This document shows positions 52,513 to 64,000 of a DNA stretch of 64,000 bases, in pieces. Made by a program: the position numbers and the translations under genes. How positions within the stretch are numbered: the first letter of the stretch is position 1; every line of letters starts with the position of its first letter. This stretch comes from Epiperipatus broadwayi (taxonomy: Eukaryota; Onychophora; Udeonychophora; Euonychophora; Peripatidae): the NCBI GenBank assembly GCA_028023455.1, contig JAQFVV010012405.1:9319923-9383922 (forward strand), in the 5' to 3' direction. The notes under the pieces were generated by a model that saw nothing but the letters and a program-made list of their open reading frames with translations, was not told where the DNA came from and made no database searches.

Positions 52513-52592
52513 TTAGAAAAGTATTTCCATTTTTCTTCTCCAATGGTTTGCCATAGATAGCATTAGAGAAGGAAAAGGACAAATACTTTTCT
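52513..52592. repeat. 80-bp imperfect hairpin
   Basis: AGAAAAGTATTTCC...CTCCAATG pairs with CATTAGAGAAGG...AAATACTTTTCT around a roughly 12-nt loop. Could be a small MITE or a hairpin RNA; no further support. Confidence 0.6.
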
Positions 52593-53284
52593 ATGAGTTA
52601 CACCATCTGTAACTTTTGTTGTCTTAAGAGAATCGTTTACACTTTTCAATTTACCAGCTTGTATAAATTTTCCTATAAAAAAGCATCAATTTTACATAAG
52701 ATTTCACAATCTCCTTTAATTTTAGGGAGACTTGGACACATTAAAGCTATATTGTTATCAAGGTAAGATTCTATTCCTTTTTTGTTTATTATTATTTTGG
52801 ACATTCTTTACTAGGGAGATCTTCTTACTGTTGTATCAGATTAAAATTTTTCAACATTTACACACACACATAAAGCTTTTTCTAACGAAACAAGCACAAA
52901 AGAAAGAAACTATTCATTCATATAATATATATATAAAATGTTTGTCTTGATGATTATTATATTGATCTGCACATTCACAAAAATTAAAACCTCCCCCCCC
53001 CCGGCTCGCAAAAAAAACCTCTCGAATAAAATAAAAAGCTCCATCATTATTTCATATCAAATTGTTAATACACGAATATTTAATAATCTCTTATTTGATT
53101 TGTTAATTAACAATAATATATTAATTAATATTTTATTAATGATATTTAAAAAGTTATATACTTTTTGATTTTGTTAATTTGAAAAAAGAATACATAGAAT
53201 ATAAAAAATTTGATTCTTCTTATGAAGATTCGAACTCTTTTGAATTATGTACAAGTAGTTTATCTATATAAATACAAAATCTGT
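52593..53284. other. AT-rich intergenic, nothing recognised
   Basis: A C-run near 52983-52992; no gene. Confidence 0.5.
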
Positions 53285-54571
53285 ATTAAGAGAAAAGCTT
53301 TATTAACAAAATATTGTAATGCTTAGCATGCTTTCGACAGATAATTGTCATAGATGTAGCAATGCTCGTAACAGAGGTAAGGGAATAAGACCTGTTGAAA
53401 AGATAACAAATTATTTGTAAATTGCATTAATTAGTTAGAGCAAGCCATTTTTTAAAAAGGGGAATGCAAAATTCTTTCTTATTTATGGCATAATTGTCCT
53501 TAAAAATGTGCCAAGCCTTCTTGACCTATCATTTGGGCAACATTGTGTTACAAACAAAAGGCATTGAAAGATGTGGGTTTGAATTGATGGCCAAAATTAG
53601 TGAAATACTTGAAAAAAAACATTTAATGTCTTAATGTGTTATACCTGGTTATACATGTATTTATGTTGAGCCAATTGGGTAAACAGATTGGCCCAAGATT
53701 CCTCATAGTAAACAGATGAGCAGAAAGAATCTTGGCATTTGATTTTATATAAAATTTGAAAATAAAAATCTGTGATAATCTATCCTTTGAATTACTGATT
53801 AACCAGTACAAAGGAAGAGGAGTGCAGAGTCCAACTTGAGGGGGAGCAATATATTTATAAATCAAATGAGTGACTTTGGGTATGTAGATAAGGAACAACC
53901 AAGGTTTATCATTGATTGTTGGATGTGAGTGTCACATTTTATAATAAAAGTTTTTGACAGTTTGAATTAGAGATAAACACATAAATCCAATGTTGTATAA
54001 CTCAGATATGTATGTGCCAATATTAGTTTTATGGTCAGACTCATCTTTACACAAAGAAAAATAGATTTCCATCAGATCTTCATTCCTAAATTGTATATAA
54101 AATCAAATGCCAAGATTCTTTCTGCCCATCTGTTTACTATGGTGAATCTCAGGCCAACTTGTCTATCTGATTGGCTCAGCATAAATATATTTATAGCAAG
54201 GCAAAAACACATTCAGACACTAAATCTGCTTTTTTAGCATTTCACTAATTCCAGCCATTAATCTGAGTCCACACATTTCAATGGAATTTGCTTGCAATGA
54301 TGCCAAATGGTAAGTCAGAACTCTTAGTATATTTCCAAGGACAATTATGCCATCAATAGGGAAGAATCTTGTGCTCCCCTTTTTAAAAAAATAGCTTTCT
54401 CTCACTAATTAATGCACTATGCAAATAATATGCTAATATGTTAGCTTTTAAACAAAGTCTCATTCCCTTATTTATTGTTACAAGCATTGCTACATTTTTT
54501 ACACTTATTTGTTGAAAGCATGCTAAATGCCATAATATTTTTATTGTTAATAAAGATTTGCTCTTAATAAA
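53285..54571. mobile_element. Long palindrome, arms about 500 bp
   Basis: The left arm (about 53285-53795) and right arm (about 54055-54571) are diverged inverted repeats around about 260 bp of centre. Paired words include AGCATGCTTTC / GAAAGCATGCT, TGGCATAATTGTCCTT / AAGGACAATTATGCCA and GATGAGCAGAAAGAATCTTGGCATTTGAT-like blocks. The ends read ATTAAGAG / CTCTTAAT. No transposase ORF, clear TSD or hammerhead core was found. Its divergence shows an old event. Confidence 0.75.
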
Positions 54572-55259
54572 AAGGTATGTGTTAGATGCTTTCTTTTATA
54601 AGATATAGTTAAGTATAAGATATAATGAAAAGCTACAATTACAAACTGTCTTGAAAAAAATATTTTACAGAAGTTATAGTTATTTATGATATCTATATCA
54701 CCTGATATTGGCACTGATAAACTCATCTTATTGTTCCTTATCTTTCTATTGTTTTTTTTTTGGAACGACAATAGCCATATTCATTTACAAGTAGCCTCTA
54801 AGTAAATAGCAACTTTTTTTTCTTAATATTTTTAGTTCTTTATTAATATTTTACTATATTTTTGCATTTGCATTTTTTGATATTTATTTGATATTGATAA
54901 TATTTTGCTCTGTTATCTTAAAATGGTATCTATCTACATGTATTTTATCCTGTAATTCAATGGTGGTCCATGAAATTTGTAAACAAGAGTGTTTTATTAC
55001 AGCATCACACTAATTTCTGTTTGACAAATAATAATATAGAAAGTAGATCTATTTTTACTTTTCATTTCAATAAAGTTAGTTGAAAGCATGTTTAGCCTAC
55101 TACATTGAAATATTTAATATTTTTTATTTAAAAGTATTAAACAAGCTTTTCTTATTATACACATTGTATGTATTAATTATATTGAATTACATTTTTTTGT
55201 AAAAAGTTTAAAACTATTAAAATTACATACTATCAATTGCAAAAATTTAATTTCTTTTG
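54572..55259. other. AT-rich intergenic, nothing recognised
   Basis: No gene or repeat family recognised. Confidence 0.5.
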
Positions 55260-55270
55260 TATATTCAACA

Positions 55271-55764
55271 AACATCACATGAACACCATTTCTTATGCTT
55301 GCTTATAACTGTTATTAAAACAGGCAAAACTCCCCATACAGTATTACCACTCAGTGCAATTGGCTTAAAAACAATTTTGCCTAATAAGATAGTAGTGGCT
55401 ATAGTTATTAAAGAACCAAAGACACCAAAATATATAGGTACTGAACTGAGTTAAGACATATATGACTATATAAGCTAATGAGCTTGGATTGAAAATATTG
55501 TGTTTTCAATTTAAAACTCATAGTTTTGTAGTTAAGTAGAGATAAAAGGTGGCTGCTGGAGGGCTGCATTAGATTCTAAGATCTAGGTGTAGTGCTCTCA
55601 AATCCAAAGTTCCTCACTGATGAAGGCCACAAGCCAGAAACTAGTCTGGGGATATTGGATGAATAGGCACTAGATGGGGATTTTATGCACAAGCCTCTGG
55701 CATTCATTGATTACTCTGACTTGCATGAGTGACACTACTGTATGGAGAGTTTTGCCTGTTCTAA
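55271..55764 (+). mobile_element. HHE-1 copy with 11-bp TSD
   Basis: Short inverted start (AACATCACATGAACACC, AGGCAAAACTCCCCATACAG) followed by one plus-strand monomer with a complete hammerhead, ending GAGAGTTTTGCCTG. The duplication TATATTCAACA is at 55260-55270 and 55765-55775. Confidence 0.85.
55602..55660 (+). ncRNA. Hammerhead ribozyme, type I, HHE-1
   Basis: Stem I ATCCAA/TTGGAT and TCCTCA/TGGGGA, CTGATGA at 55617-55623, stem II GGC/GCC with an A-A mismatch, GAAA, stem III AC/GT around TA, GTC at 55644-55646. The core is intact. Confidence 0.85.
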
Positions 55765-55775
55765 TATATTCAACA

Positions 55776-56829
55776 CTAACACCCATTGTGATACATATTT
55801 AAATTAATATTTCTTTTATTATTTTGTTATATTTATCTGTAATAAATATTATATGTTATATTGTAAATGTTAATTACAAGAGAAAAAAAAACAGAATATT
55901 TTATTGTAAATCCTAAATGACAACAATAAAAATTTATGTGCTCTGAACAGAAACCAGAAAAGATAAACATATTCTCAAAAACTATAGGTGCTGCCACAAG
56001 AAGCAGCTTCAATGTGTTGATTAAAGCAAATGAATTTCTACACAAGCAATTCATAGAATATGGCATTTCTGGAACTGCCATAATTAGCAGTGCCTTTGAA
56101 TAGAATCTCAAACATTGCTTAAATTAAAAAAAAAAACAATTTAATTAGTTGTATTTACACAATAATTATGTAAAATATTAAATAATTGTTATATTATTGA
56201 TATTTTCAAGCACACATTTAATAATTATTTTTTTCTGGGGGTGCCGCAATGCCACAGTGCTTATGAACCAGACATATAACACGAGTTTAAAATAATATTT
56301 TTTTTTCTGCATGAGTTGTTTTAAAATAACATGATTAGTGAAAAAAAAAAACACTTTGGGATTAGAGCTTCTATGACATATTCATGATTGGATTGAAGAA
56401 ATGAATGTTATTGTTTGGAAGGCTTAAAAAATCATCTTACATTCTCAAAGTAATGCTTAGATTGTCTTAAAATGTTATTAAACCTTTTTAAAATTCTAAA
56501 TACTTTCATGGAAGTAATATATAATATATATATTTTTTAGAAGATTGTAAATGTTTTTAATTCAGTGTTATTGTTTTTTCCAAATAATTTATTATAATTA
56601 CGTTATTACATTAGCAGTTATGATATTCTAACATATAGTCTTAAATTTAATTGTCTAGGCTGATCTTGTTATCTTTTAATCATCAGTCTCTTTATCTCTT
56701 CACCATTGGCACAGTTGTTGTGTAAAATCTTTGGGATATATTTTATTTGATATGGTTACATTTTTATTCATTTGGAATTGCCAGACTTTAGCCTTTTATT
56801 CTTCTCTTTCCCCTTTTAGGAAATCCTAC
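55776..56829. other. AT-rich intergenic, one doubtful short ORF
   Basis: A plus-strand frame ending at 56102 (reading KINIFSKTIGAATRSSFN onwards, 40-50 codons) follows a CTCTGAACAG that could be a splice acceptor. The composition looks exon-like, but no family is recognised. Confidence 0.3.
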
Positions 56830-57134
56830 TATTGGTTGGGGACATGGTGAGTCTAAATCCAACATGTCATAGAGAAAATGATCTCAGGGGTTATCAGTTC
56901 ATCTCTTGGTTTTGTCTGTTTTAATTTTTTCCACATGAAGGCAATAGGATCAAATTTATCAGGATTAAACACTAGCTTACATCTAGTAAGCCATATCAAA
57001 TGATCTAGAATTAGCATCAGTCTAATTTCTGGATATGATCCCTTTCTGATACTGTCTTTCAGATTAGATAATTTAGCTTTATCTATCTTGATCCAACTCA
57101 TTAATGTTTTTTGAGCTGCATTAGCTGAACACAT
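56830..57134 (-). pseudogene. Tx1/L1-like LINE, C-terminal fragment
   Basis: 93-codon open frame with LMLILDHLIWLTRCKLVFNP, homologous in position and style to FAMWLTRCQLKF at 11113-11418 and YAYWCTRCTFL in the 22-kb copy. Only this terminal domain remains. Confidence 0.65.
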
Positions 57135-59214
57135 CCAAACCTTCAGTGTTTATTTACAGATTTGTTTCCGAGATTGAGTTTGACATGAGTACATCATAAA
57201 ACTAAAAAAAAAGTGTCTGTTATTGTCATGTAATTTTTTTAAAAAAAGTTTTATCTCTTTAATTCTTATTATTTTAAAAACAAAATTTGATTTTCAGCAA
57301 TATTCTTACAAATAAAGAAATTCGTTTGTCTGCATTGTAACATTTTTGTCATTTTGTTTTGAAAGGTAAGTACCTTTTTGGTATTGATGTTAAAAAAATT
57401 AATTTTGTTTAAATATGATAAATTTGTTTAATTTTGCTAAAAATGAATAGATGATAAGTTACACATTGCACGTTTTAGTGATAGCAATGTTATTTCGATC
57501 ATGCACAAACGTATATATTTATTGTCAGACAGCAACAGTGAATAAAATCTTGGGTACTTTTCAGTTTTACAGACAAACAAGATGTCACCCATATTTTTGA
57601 TAAATATACAGTTCTGGGGGCCTACAATTTCTCATTGTGAATGTGTTAGTTGTTAAATGAAAAAAAAAAAAGTTAAATGAAATAAAAGTAATAAATTCCA
57701 ATAAATTACATTGATAATATTTATTTCAATTTTTTTTACTTATAACATGGAAGTGATGATATGCTTTGAACTTTAAAGTTTTTAATAGTTTGTGCTGAGA
57801 AACCGATGAGTGTTTCATTGTAAGTGTTATCTCTTTCATGCTTTTGTTATTTTTCAAATTAAATTTATGTTCTTACAACTCATTTTTCATTTATGTTCAA
57901 TGTGTATGGAGTAAAATTTGATATTACACAAAAAATATAACATTCTAACAACATATTTCATATGGTTTACTTAATTATTTTCATTGATTTCTTAGGTCTA
58001 TAATCAATCTCCTTAATTATCTTATATACAATGCATTGTTTTACATGAATTTCTTTTACATATAATTTTCAGGAACCAATCTACCATGTAAAAAGAGAAT
58101 TATGTATATTTTATATTCATTGAATAGTTTTACTTTATATTAATATTCACTTTTTCTGTATTTAGATTTTAACTCATCTTATTTATTAAAGTTTTTTTTC
58201 CTCAAAAACATGAAGTTTGCAAATGAATTCTCTATCTTGGGTGTTTCGGAAGACAGAATAATAATTAATTCTTCATCATGCTAGGTTTTTATGGATATTT
58301 TAAGATCATTTAAAAATTGTATTTATGTTCCAAAGTTTATATACTGCAAAGCTTGCTTTGTATTACTGATTGCTTAAAAAAAACAACCCAATGTCAAATT
58401 AAAATAATATTTTGAGTCAAATTATATGCAATGCCATGTCATTTATATTTGTAAATATTTATATAAATTATAACGATTCACTCAATTGTATTTAAAATAT
58501 ATCTGTTAGCACTCAACATTTCTCTACATTTTTTATGTGATAATCTTTGTTGACTCATAATCATTAGCAGTTAATTAGAAAAAAAAAATGCCTACACAAA
58601 CTACAGAAGAAAACCAAGTAAAGAAGCAAGAAAGTCAAATATATAAACCAATGCAAATGATCCACAGATATTACATGATGATTGTTTTATCTTGTTATAC
58701 TTTCTCTGAACTTCATCTTTAACTATTTTTATCTTGTGAAAAATTCTCCATCTTGGCTGATGTGGAGTCCATAATTGATAAGAAGGTTTCAAAATTATAA
58801 GGAAAATAGAGATAATAACTGATCAGAATTATTTTAAATGTTTGTGACACATTGAAAATAACACATGTCAATAAAAATTTAAGGTCATGATCCCACCAAA
58901 TCCATCAATGGCAATCTTTTGATCATCGTTTCAAATGAGATGATGGCTTTTAATGATATATTCATTTTGTTTCCTCATTAAAATCGGATAAAAATATTTA
59001 TCTTAATAGCATTGCAATCTTAAAACAAAGAGCTGCACGATTGGTGACATGTCAGAAAATTTAAACTATGATATTGATATATTATCTTGTTTTGTAATAT
59101 ATGTTCTCATCAAATTGTTCTGCGTAATATTAAAAATGCTTTTACTGTTTTAGTTTTTAAAAATAAAAAGTATAGAAAAAAATTGCAATAATTATCAGAA
59201 AATAGCATTAACTT
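57135..59214. other. AT-rich intergenic, nothing recognised
   Basis: No gene or repeat family recognised. Confidence 0.5.
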
Positions 59215-59660
59215 TTTCTATAGCAAAGATATTTTCAAAGGTTTTATTGAAAAGATGGTTTCCCGTTAGAGATAAATCCTTACTAGAGATTTAAAGTGGA
59301 TTTAGCCAATCAGCAAGCACTTTTGCTGTCAGGAAACAGCAAAAAAATTATTGGGAATTCATAATAAAACCAATATAAACCAATATACCAACATTTTATA
59401 GAAAGCATTGGAAGAAAAATTTATTTCAGAATACCACATTATTAGTTAAAAGAAATGTTCAATGAATAACAATCTTAGTGAGGTTATAAGAAAAATATTT
59501 TGTCCCTGAAAAATTTATATATTGCTTCTACAGATTTTATCAAGGTATTTGACTTAATTAACTGAATAGGTCTGAGGGATTATTTAAAACCAGTTGATAG
59601 TCCATTAAATTTTATGTGTATTTGGACTAAAGACGATCCTGGGTATCAATTCATTAGAAA
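59215..59660 (+). pseudogene. LINE reverse transcriptase remnant, heavily decayed
   Basis: In shifting frames: AKIFSKVLLKRWFPVRDKSL-like text, SGFSQSASTFAVRKQ (from GFR.GR.T.D.IFA.RQ) and TDFIKVFDLIN (from D.TKAFD.V, motif A). The word order matches a non-LTR RT. The catalytic motif C was not found. Confidence 0.5.
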
Positions 59661-59989
59661 GTGGATAAAAATGAATGGCCATAAAGTGGATCAAGCCATG
59701 TACTTGAGCCAATCTAAAATATGTGTGAGAGTGTCTGCCAATGTGTATTAGATGTATTTTAATGTCAGTCTATACATTAATTTATACAGAAAGAAGGCAT
59801 GATTTAGAGTTTCTATATGAAGACCATCCTGATATCATTAGAATAAAAAAAAATTGACAAGATTATATGTATTGTGGCTTAGTATGAGTCATGAGATTGA
59901 ACATGCATCAATTGCTATAGAACATATCAACATATAGTAAGTTACTTTCTAAGAAATTAGAACAGTAACCATAGGCACTAAACCATGGC

Positions 59990-60185
59990 TAAAGATACAG
60001 TCCATGCCAGATATTTTAATGAATATATCTTTTTGGTAGTCACTGAAGTGTGAAAAACACAGTATTGGTGCCGGAGCAGGTGTGTAGACAAGGATGTTCT
60101 GAATTCCCCATAATAAATTGATTGACATCCAGTTTGAGGGCATTTAATTTTGTAGATAGCGTGAAAGGCTGATATTTGACTGTAA
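59990..60185 (-). pseudogene. Penelope-like element GIY-YIG endonuclease fragment
   Basis: On the minus strand, AIYKIKCPQTGCQSIYYGEF (from Y.I.C..C...YIGET), then RTSLSTHLLRHQYCVFH (from R.L..R..EH...V). This is the beginning of the GIY-YIG nuclease domain found at the C-terminus of Penelope-like reverse transcriptases. The catalytic Arg position is changed (STHLLRH) and no RT part is nearby. It shows that such elements were active in this genome, relevant to the HHE families. Confidence 0.55.
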
Positions 60186-60447
60186 TAAAACCAATAAAGA
60201 ATTTTATTTAAGAAATGTTTCATGCACATATAAACATATAATTCTAAGACCACAAGACTGATCATTAAATTCTTTATTAGCTACTATTACAAAGTCACTT
60301 CTTCATTCAATTGAACAATGATTGGATTTTTTATAAAAGTCACAGACATTATTTATTACAAATATTATCTGCAAGGTTTCGTTGAAGTGGAAAAGTGTCA
60401 GAATCAAAAGCTTATGATCCATGGATCAAGCTACAGCACTGGCAATT

Positions 60448-60722
60448 AAACCACTGAACATCACATGATCACCATTTCTTATGCTTGCACATAATTGTTA
60501 TAAAAACAGGCAAAATTCTCCATACACTAGTGTCACTCAGTGGAATCCAGAGTAATCAATGAATGCCTGAAGGCTTGTGCATAAAATCAATATCTAGTGC
60601 TAAATTATCCAATATCCCCAGACTAGTTTCTAGCTTGTGGCTTTCATCAGTGAGGAGCCTTGGATCTGAGAACACTACAGTAGTGGCACTACTGTATGGA
60701 GAGTTTTGCCTGTTTTAAAGCT
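60448..60722 (-). mobile_element. HHE-1 copy, truncated, minus orientation
   Basis: Starts AAACCACTGAACATCAC (the inverted HHE-1 3' terminus) and contains a minus-strand hammerhead. It then joins a short plus-strand end, GGCACTACTGTATGGAGAG. Possible TSD CTGGCAATT / CTGTCAATT (60439-60447 and 60723-60731, one mismatch). Confidence 0.8.
60607..60665 (-). ncRNA. Hammerhead ribozyme, type I, HHE-1
   Basis: CTGATGA at 60644-60650 (minus), stem II AGC/GCT with an A-A mismatch at the base, GAAA, stem III AC/GT around TA, GTC at 60621-60623, stem I fully paired as in the array units. Confidence 0.8.
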
Positions 60723-61630
60723 CTGTCAATTCTGGGGTTTGAATTTCTTATGAATATCCAAGCAATATATTGTTTGATTATTTATTATTTTACTTTGAAA
60801 ATGTTTTTATTAGGAGTATATACTGAGAATAAAATGCAATGAAGATCTAAAATTGAATAAGGTGCTGCCATCTTATATAAAAATTGCAGCAATACAGCAA
60901 AACAGCATGGAAATTATCAAATAAATAGAATAATAAGTTGGATTGTGTAGTTATTGCAGAAGTCTTTTGTTATGTATACTTATTATATTTTTCTCCATTT
61001 TTTCTTTTTTATTGAAATAAAAAGAGCCATACTTATTTATCAGTGTCTGCTTCTGCTGAAGAGAAAGTAATTTAATTACTTTATGTGAATTTAAGTCATT
61101 TTATCATTTGATTTTTCTAAAGTCCATGATTCTTTGATAAGTAATAGTAAATATATGGACAAAATGGTAAGGTGAATATAGTATAGCACATTTTAAAGGA
61201 TAATATATTTTCATGGTGTGTATTTGTTTAGTTAATGAGCATACAGTGTTCTTTGGACAGGCTGGAAATCTTGATTTTTATTTTAAAAAATCAATGCTTG
61301 AGATCCAGTGGAAAATTTTCGATTGTTACAGTTATTCTTACTTTGACTGCAGGCCTCGGTTAATTATTTTCAAACACTTATAGTTTGAATAAATCTCTAG
61401 ATGTCATCTGTTTATGATAATTTCAAAATCTTATTATGAAGGTATCAGGTATTTCTGAAGGAAGTCAGAATAATGTCAGCATTCTTGACCATTATTTATT
61501 ACAGTTGCTGAAATCTGTGTGAATAGCACTATTTTAATAATTAATTTTATTTATTTTCATCTTAAACTGCTTTTAGATTGAGACTAGATCAGGAGTTGTA
61601 AATCTGCATGAGAGTTTGGTATTTCTGGTA

Positions 61631-61826
61631 ATAAACCATCAAACATCATATTCTAAGTTCCAAAGATCTAGGTGCAGCACTATCAGATCCAAGGCTCCTC
61701 ACTGATGAAAGCTGGGGATATTGGATGAGTAGGCACTAGATAGGGATTTTATCACAAACCTTTCTGCAGCCATTGATTACTCTGGTTTGCACTGGGTGGC
61801 GCTACTGTATTGAGAGTTTTGCTCTA
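61631..61826 (+). mobile_element. HHE-1 copy with deleted ribozyme core
   Basis: Inverted start AAACCATCAAACATCA, then a plus-strand monomer. Between CTGATGAAAGC and TGGGGATATTGGAT (61687-61716) the GCC-GAAA-stem III-GTC segment is missing. The duplication ATTTCTGGTA / ATTCCTGGTA is at 61621-61630 and 61827-61836 (one mismatch). Confidence 0.8.
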
Positions 61827-61892
61827 ATTCCTGGTACTAATTAGGAGAAGTGAGTTTGCAAGTACATTGATGAATTCCATATAATTATTGAG

Positions 61893-62040
61893 AGAATACT
61901 CTGTGCAGTTTGGCATGGTTGGTAGAGCACTTGATTTGGGATTAGGAGATTCCATAATCTTCTGGCAATCAAAGTTCTGGCACTTGAACTTCTTATGAAT
62001 TCCTTAGCAATAAAGCCAATAGCATTTTTTATTGGGAGGA
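61893..62040 (+). mobile_element. tRNA-derived SINE-like element (second family)
   Basis: CTCTGTGCAGTTTGGCATGG head, A-box-like TGGTTGGTAGAGCAC, B-box-like GGCACTTGAACTTC, then a tail ATGAATTCCTTAGCAATA shared with 60750-60770. Relative of 31058-31200. Confidence 0.5.
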
Positions 62041-62748
62041 TAGTATGCTAATACAGAAAGACATTAAATGCATCTCTCTTCTCAATATCTTTAAAACTCA
62101 TGCAAATTTTCTTAGCCCAACCTTTTAATCTAGATTATAGGGTGGGAAGGCAAACTATATATTGATTATTCCCAATTTGTAAAAATTATGTTAGACTTAT
62201 GGCTGTAAATCCAATCTAATATTAGTTGCCATAAAATAATAAAAAACTAATGAAATAGTTTTGCTATTCAAGAATTATGAGATGTTTGAGTGTTGAAAAT
62301 AATATGTAGTGTTATAATCTATCGGCTTTTAATTCTCAAACCCACCACTCTACCTCTGTACTAAACTATGCAGGGCATCAGTGCCAATGATTTGAAATAA
62401 TTTATGGCCTGGAAACATTTTTGCATTTGGTTATTATCTTTTACTGAGTTTATAAGATACTGAGTTTATGCTAGCTTATAGTTTACATTACATCCAGTTT
62501 GCCAAAGCAGCAATTTCAACTAGAAATGCCTTATCTTGTATTGAACCTTCATGGCCCCACAAATGTTTTAGAAGGATTTTGTTGTTTGCAGTCATAAAAA
62601 TAAAAATGCTTTTTCAGCAATAATTATGTCTCCTGTTGGCATAGATCATAGGTATAGGTCTTCATTTAGCATTTGAATAATATTCCAGTATCTTATTATA
62701 GACAATTCTTTGTGATGTTTACTTATTAATTTTCCAAGATTTTTAGTT
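62041..62748. other. Intergenic, nothing recognised
   Basis: No gene or repeat family recognised. Confidence 0.45.
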
Positions 62749-63180
62749 GATCATTCAAAGATTTGACTCCACATAGGTTGACATCCTTGTTCTGTACTCC
62801 AAACTGACAGCAAAAGGTTTAGTTGAACAATCTTGCCTAATCCATTTTATAAAAAAAAATAGAGCAATGTTTTTTTTTTTCTGATTTAGATTGATCACTC
62901 CAAGAAATAAGAACTTGATTCTACATAAAGACCTATCCATGTTCTGTACCCCAAACTGACAGTAAGGTTTTTATTGATTTAGCAATCTAGTCCAATTTGT
63001 TTTTGAAAAATGGAGCAATCTATGTTCTTTTTCTGGTCTAAATTGATCATCCCAAGAAATGACAAATTGACTCCCCATAAGAACCCATCCCTTTTTTGTA
63101 CTACAAATTGATAGCAAAAGATTTTTATTGGTTTAGTTGATCAATTGTGCTCAATCCATTTTATAACTCTTGTGCTTGCC
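62749..63180 (+). repeat. Three diverged tandem units of about 145-152 bp
   Basis: Units start GATCAYTCCAAGA-like at 62749, 62893 and 63045. Each contains TTGAC/TTCCACATA, TGTAC(T/C)CCAAACTGA(C)AG and AATCCATTTTAT-like words. Confidence 0.8.
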
Positions 63181-63584
63181 CAATAAAAATTGGTAGATAT
63201 ATATGTAACATTTTGGAAAGATTCTCCAGAATCACATATTTCTGATATGGTTTCATCATAGAAACTACTTTTGCTTTCTACCATATCAACTCACAACTGA
63301 TGCCACATGATTTTTCACTGGATCAGAACTTTTTTTCACAACATAATTTATGAGATATTTGTAGGATTTTTATGGTTGATGATATATTTTTTATCAGTTA
63401 TTGAAATAGGTAGAATTTCCAAATTCCTGACATATTGTAACCTTCAGAAATTGAGAATGAGAAATTGTATTTACAGGAATTAGAATTTTTGAGAACTCCC
63501 AAAATAATCTTTATTATTTAATTTTTGTTAATTATATGTAATAATAGCTATAACAGTAATATAGAAAAGTTGTAGAAAAGGTGG

Positions 63585-63712
63585 GGCAATTGGGATTCAT
63601 AGCCCCAATGCAGTCACTCAGAGGTTTCAAGATACTCCTATTTGTAAGTGGGTAAATTGGGGTTCATAGCCCCAATGCAGTCATTCAGAGGTTTCAAGAT
63701 ACTCCTATTTAT
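63585..63712 (+). repeat. 67-bp tandem duplication
   Basis: TTCATAGCCCCAATGCAGTC occurs twice, 67 bp apart, followed in both by CAGAGGTTTCAAGATACTCC. Each unit can form a small GGGG/CCCC hairpin. Confidence 0.9.
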
Positions 63713-64000
63713 AAAAAATCGATGCAAATGGAGATCAACCAGAATTCTATGTCTAATGCATTTTTTGCTTTGAGCAGTAAACTAAACAGGGATTGTTTTG
63801 GTATCAGTTTGGTTAAGTTTCTGATACATTTCAGGATTTCTCAATTATAAACAATGTAATTAATGCAAACTTTATTTAAGCAAATCAGCATATAGTCAGT
63901 TTTTACATATATCATCCAATACATTAACATTCCCAATCTCATTTAAATATTTTATTTATTAAATTAAACATTAATAGGAAACAAATGCAAATATTACTTA

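Noticed and set aside
53285-54571. Hammerhead core in the long palindrome
   Set aside because: CTGAT words occur but without the GA of the core, a stem II or a GAAA box in register.
62749-63712. CRISPR-like repeat spacing
   Set aside because: Only two or three diverged units, no short constant repeat, and the setting is eukaryotic.

Overview
The window looks like a strongly AT-rich, gene-poor stretch of an invertebrate animal genome. I base this on the absence of dense ORFs, on very long tri- and tetranucleotide microsatellites, and on remnants of several typical animal retroelement classes: APE-type LINEs of Tx1/L1, CR1/I and RTE type, a Penelope-like GIY-YIG fragment, tRNA-derived SINEs and a hAT terminus. 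I could not resolve the lineage and found no host protein-coding gene I can defend. Long ORFs inside ATCT, TTA or AAT tracts are artefacts.

Layout. 0-9 kb: an (ATCT)n tract, a small palindromic MITE, a hAT end, a tRNA-Gly-derived mini-SINE with target-site duplications (TSDs), and a less AT-rich block of unknown nature. 9-13 kb: three broken LINE fragments, all on the minus strand. 13-19 kb: a family of palindromic elements (called HHE-2 here) and a compound tetranucleotide microsatellite. 21.8-27.35 kb: an almost intact Tx1-like LINE (ORF1 intact, ORF2 with two in-frame stops and one frameshift) flanked on both sides by (TTA)n. 29-37 kb: RTE remnants, a hairpin element (HHE-4), a palindromic element (HHE-1), a CpG-rich patch, and an RTE pseudogene split by a tandem HHE-1 array. 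41.7-43.4 kb: palindromic HHE-3, decayed HHE-2 monomers and a second mini-SINE. 44-52 kb: two divergently oriented copies of one PHD/esterase-type LINE family. 53-64 kb: a roughly 1.3-kb palindrome, three more HHE-1 copies, LINE and Penelope-like scraps, and small tandem repeats.

Main discovery. Several palindromic or tandem non-coding elements carry what I read as type I hammerhead ribozymes (HHRs). HHE-1 has CTGATGA, a 3-4 bp stem II, GAAA, a very short stem III and a GTC cleavage triplet, with stem I as two helices around an internal loop. Three consecutive HHE-1 ribozymes sit in direct tandem (cleavage sites 429 and 454 bp apart), and the array is bounded by a 13-bp TSD inside an RTE pseudogene. 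HHE-2 is an inverted dimer with a 13-bp TSD and a different hammerhead on each arm. HHE-3 (14-bp TSD) and HHE-4 are weaker candidates. The stem III sequences are short and self-complementary (ACTAGT in HHE-1, ATAT in HHE-3), as expected for dimeric double-hammerhead ribozymes. This architecture resembles the small retrozymes described in plants and animals, which are thought to move as circular RNAs using Penelope-like or other reverse transcriptases. The unusual feature here is the inverted-dimer form, in which ribozyme sequence is present on both strands. All ribozyme calls come from manual base-pairing; no covariance search or cleavage assay was run.
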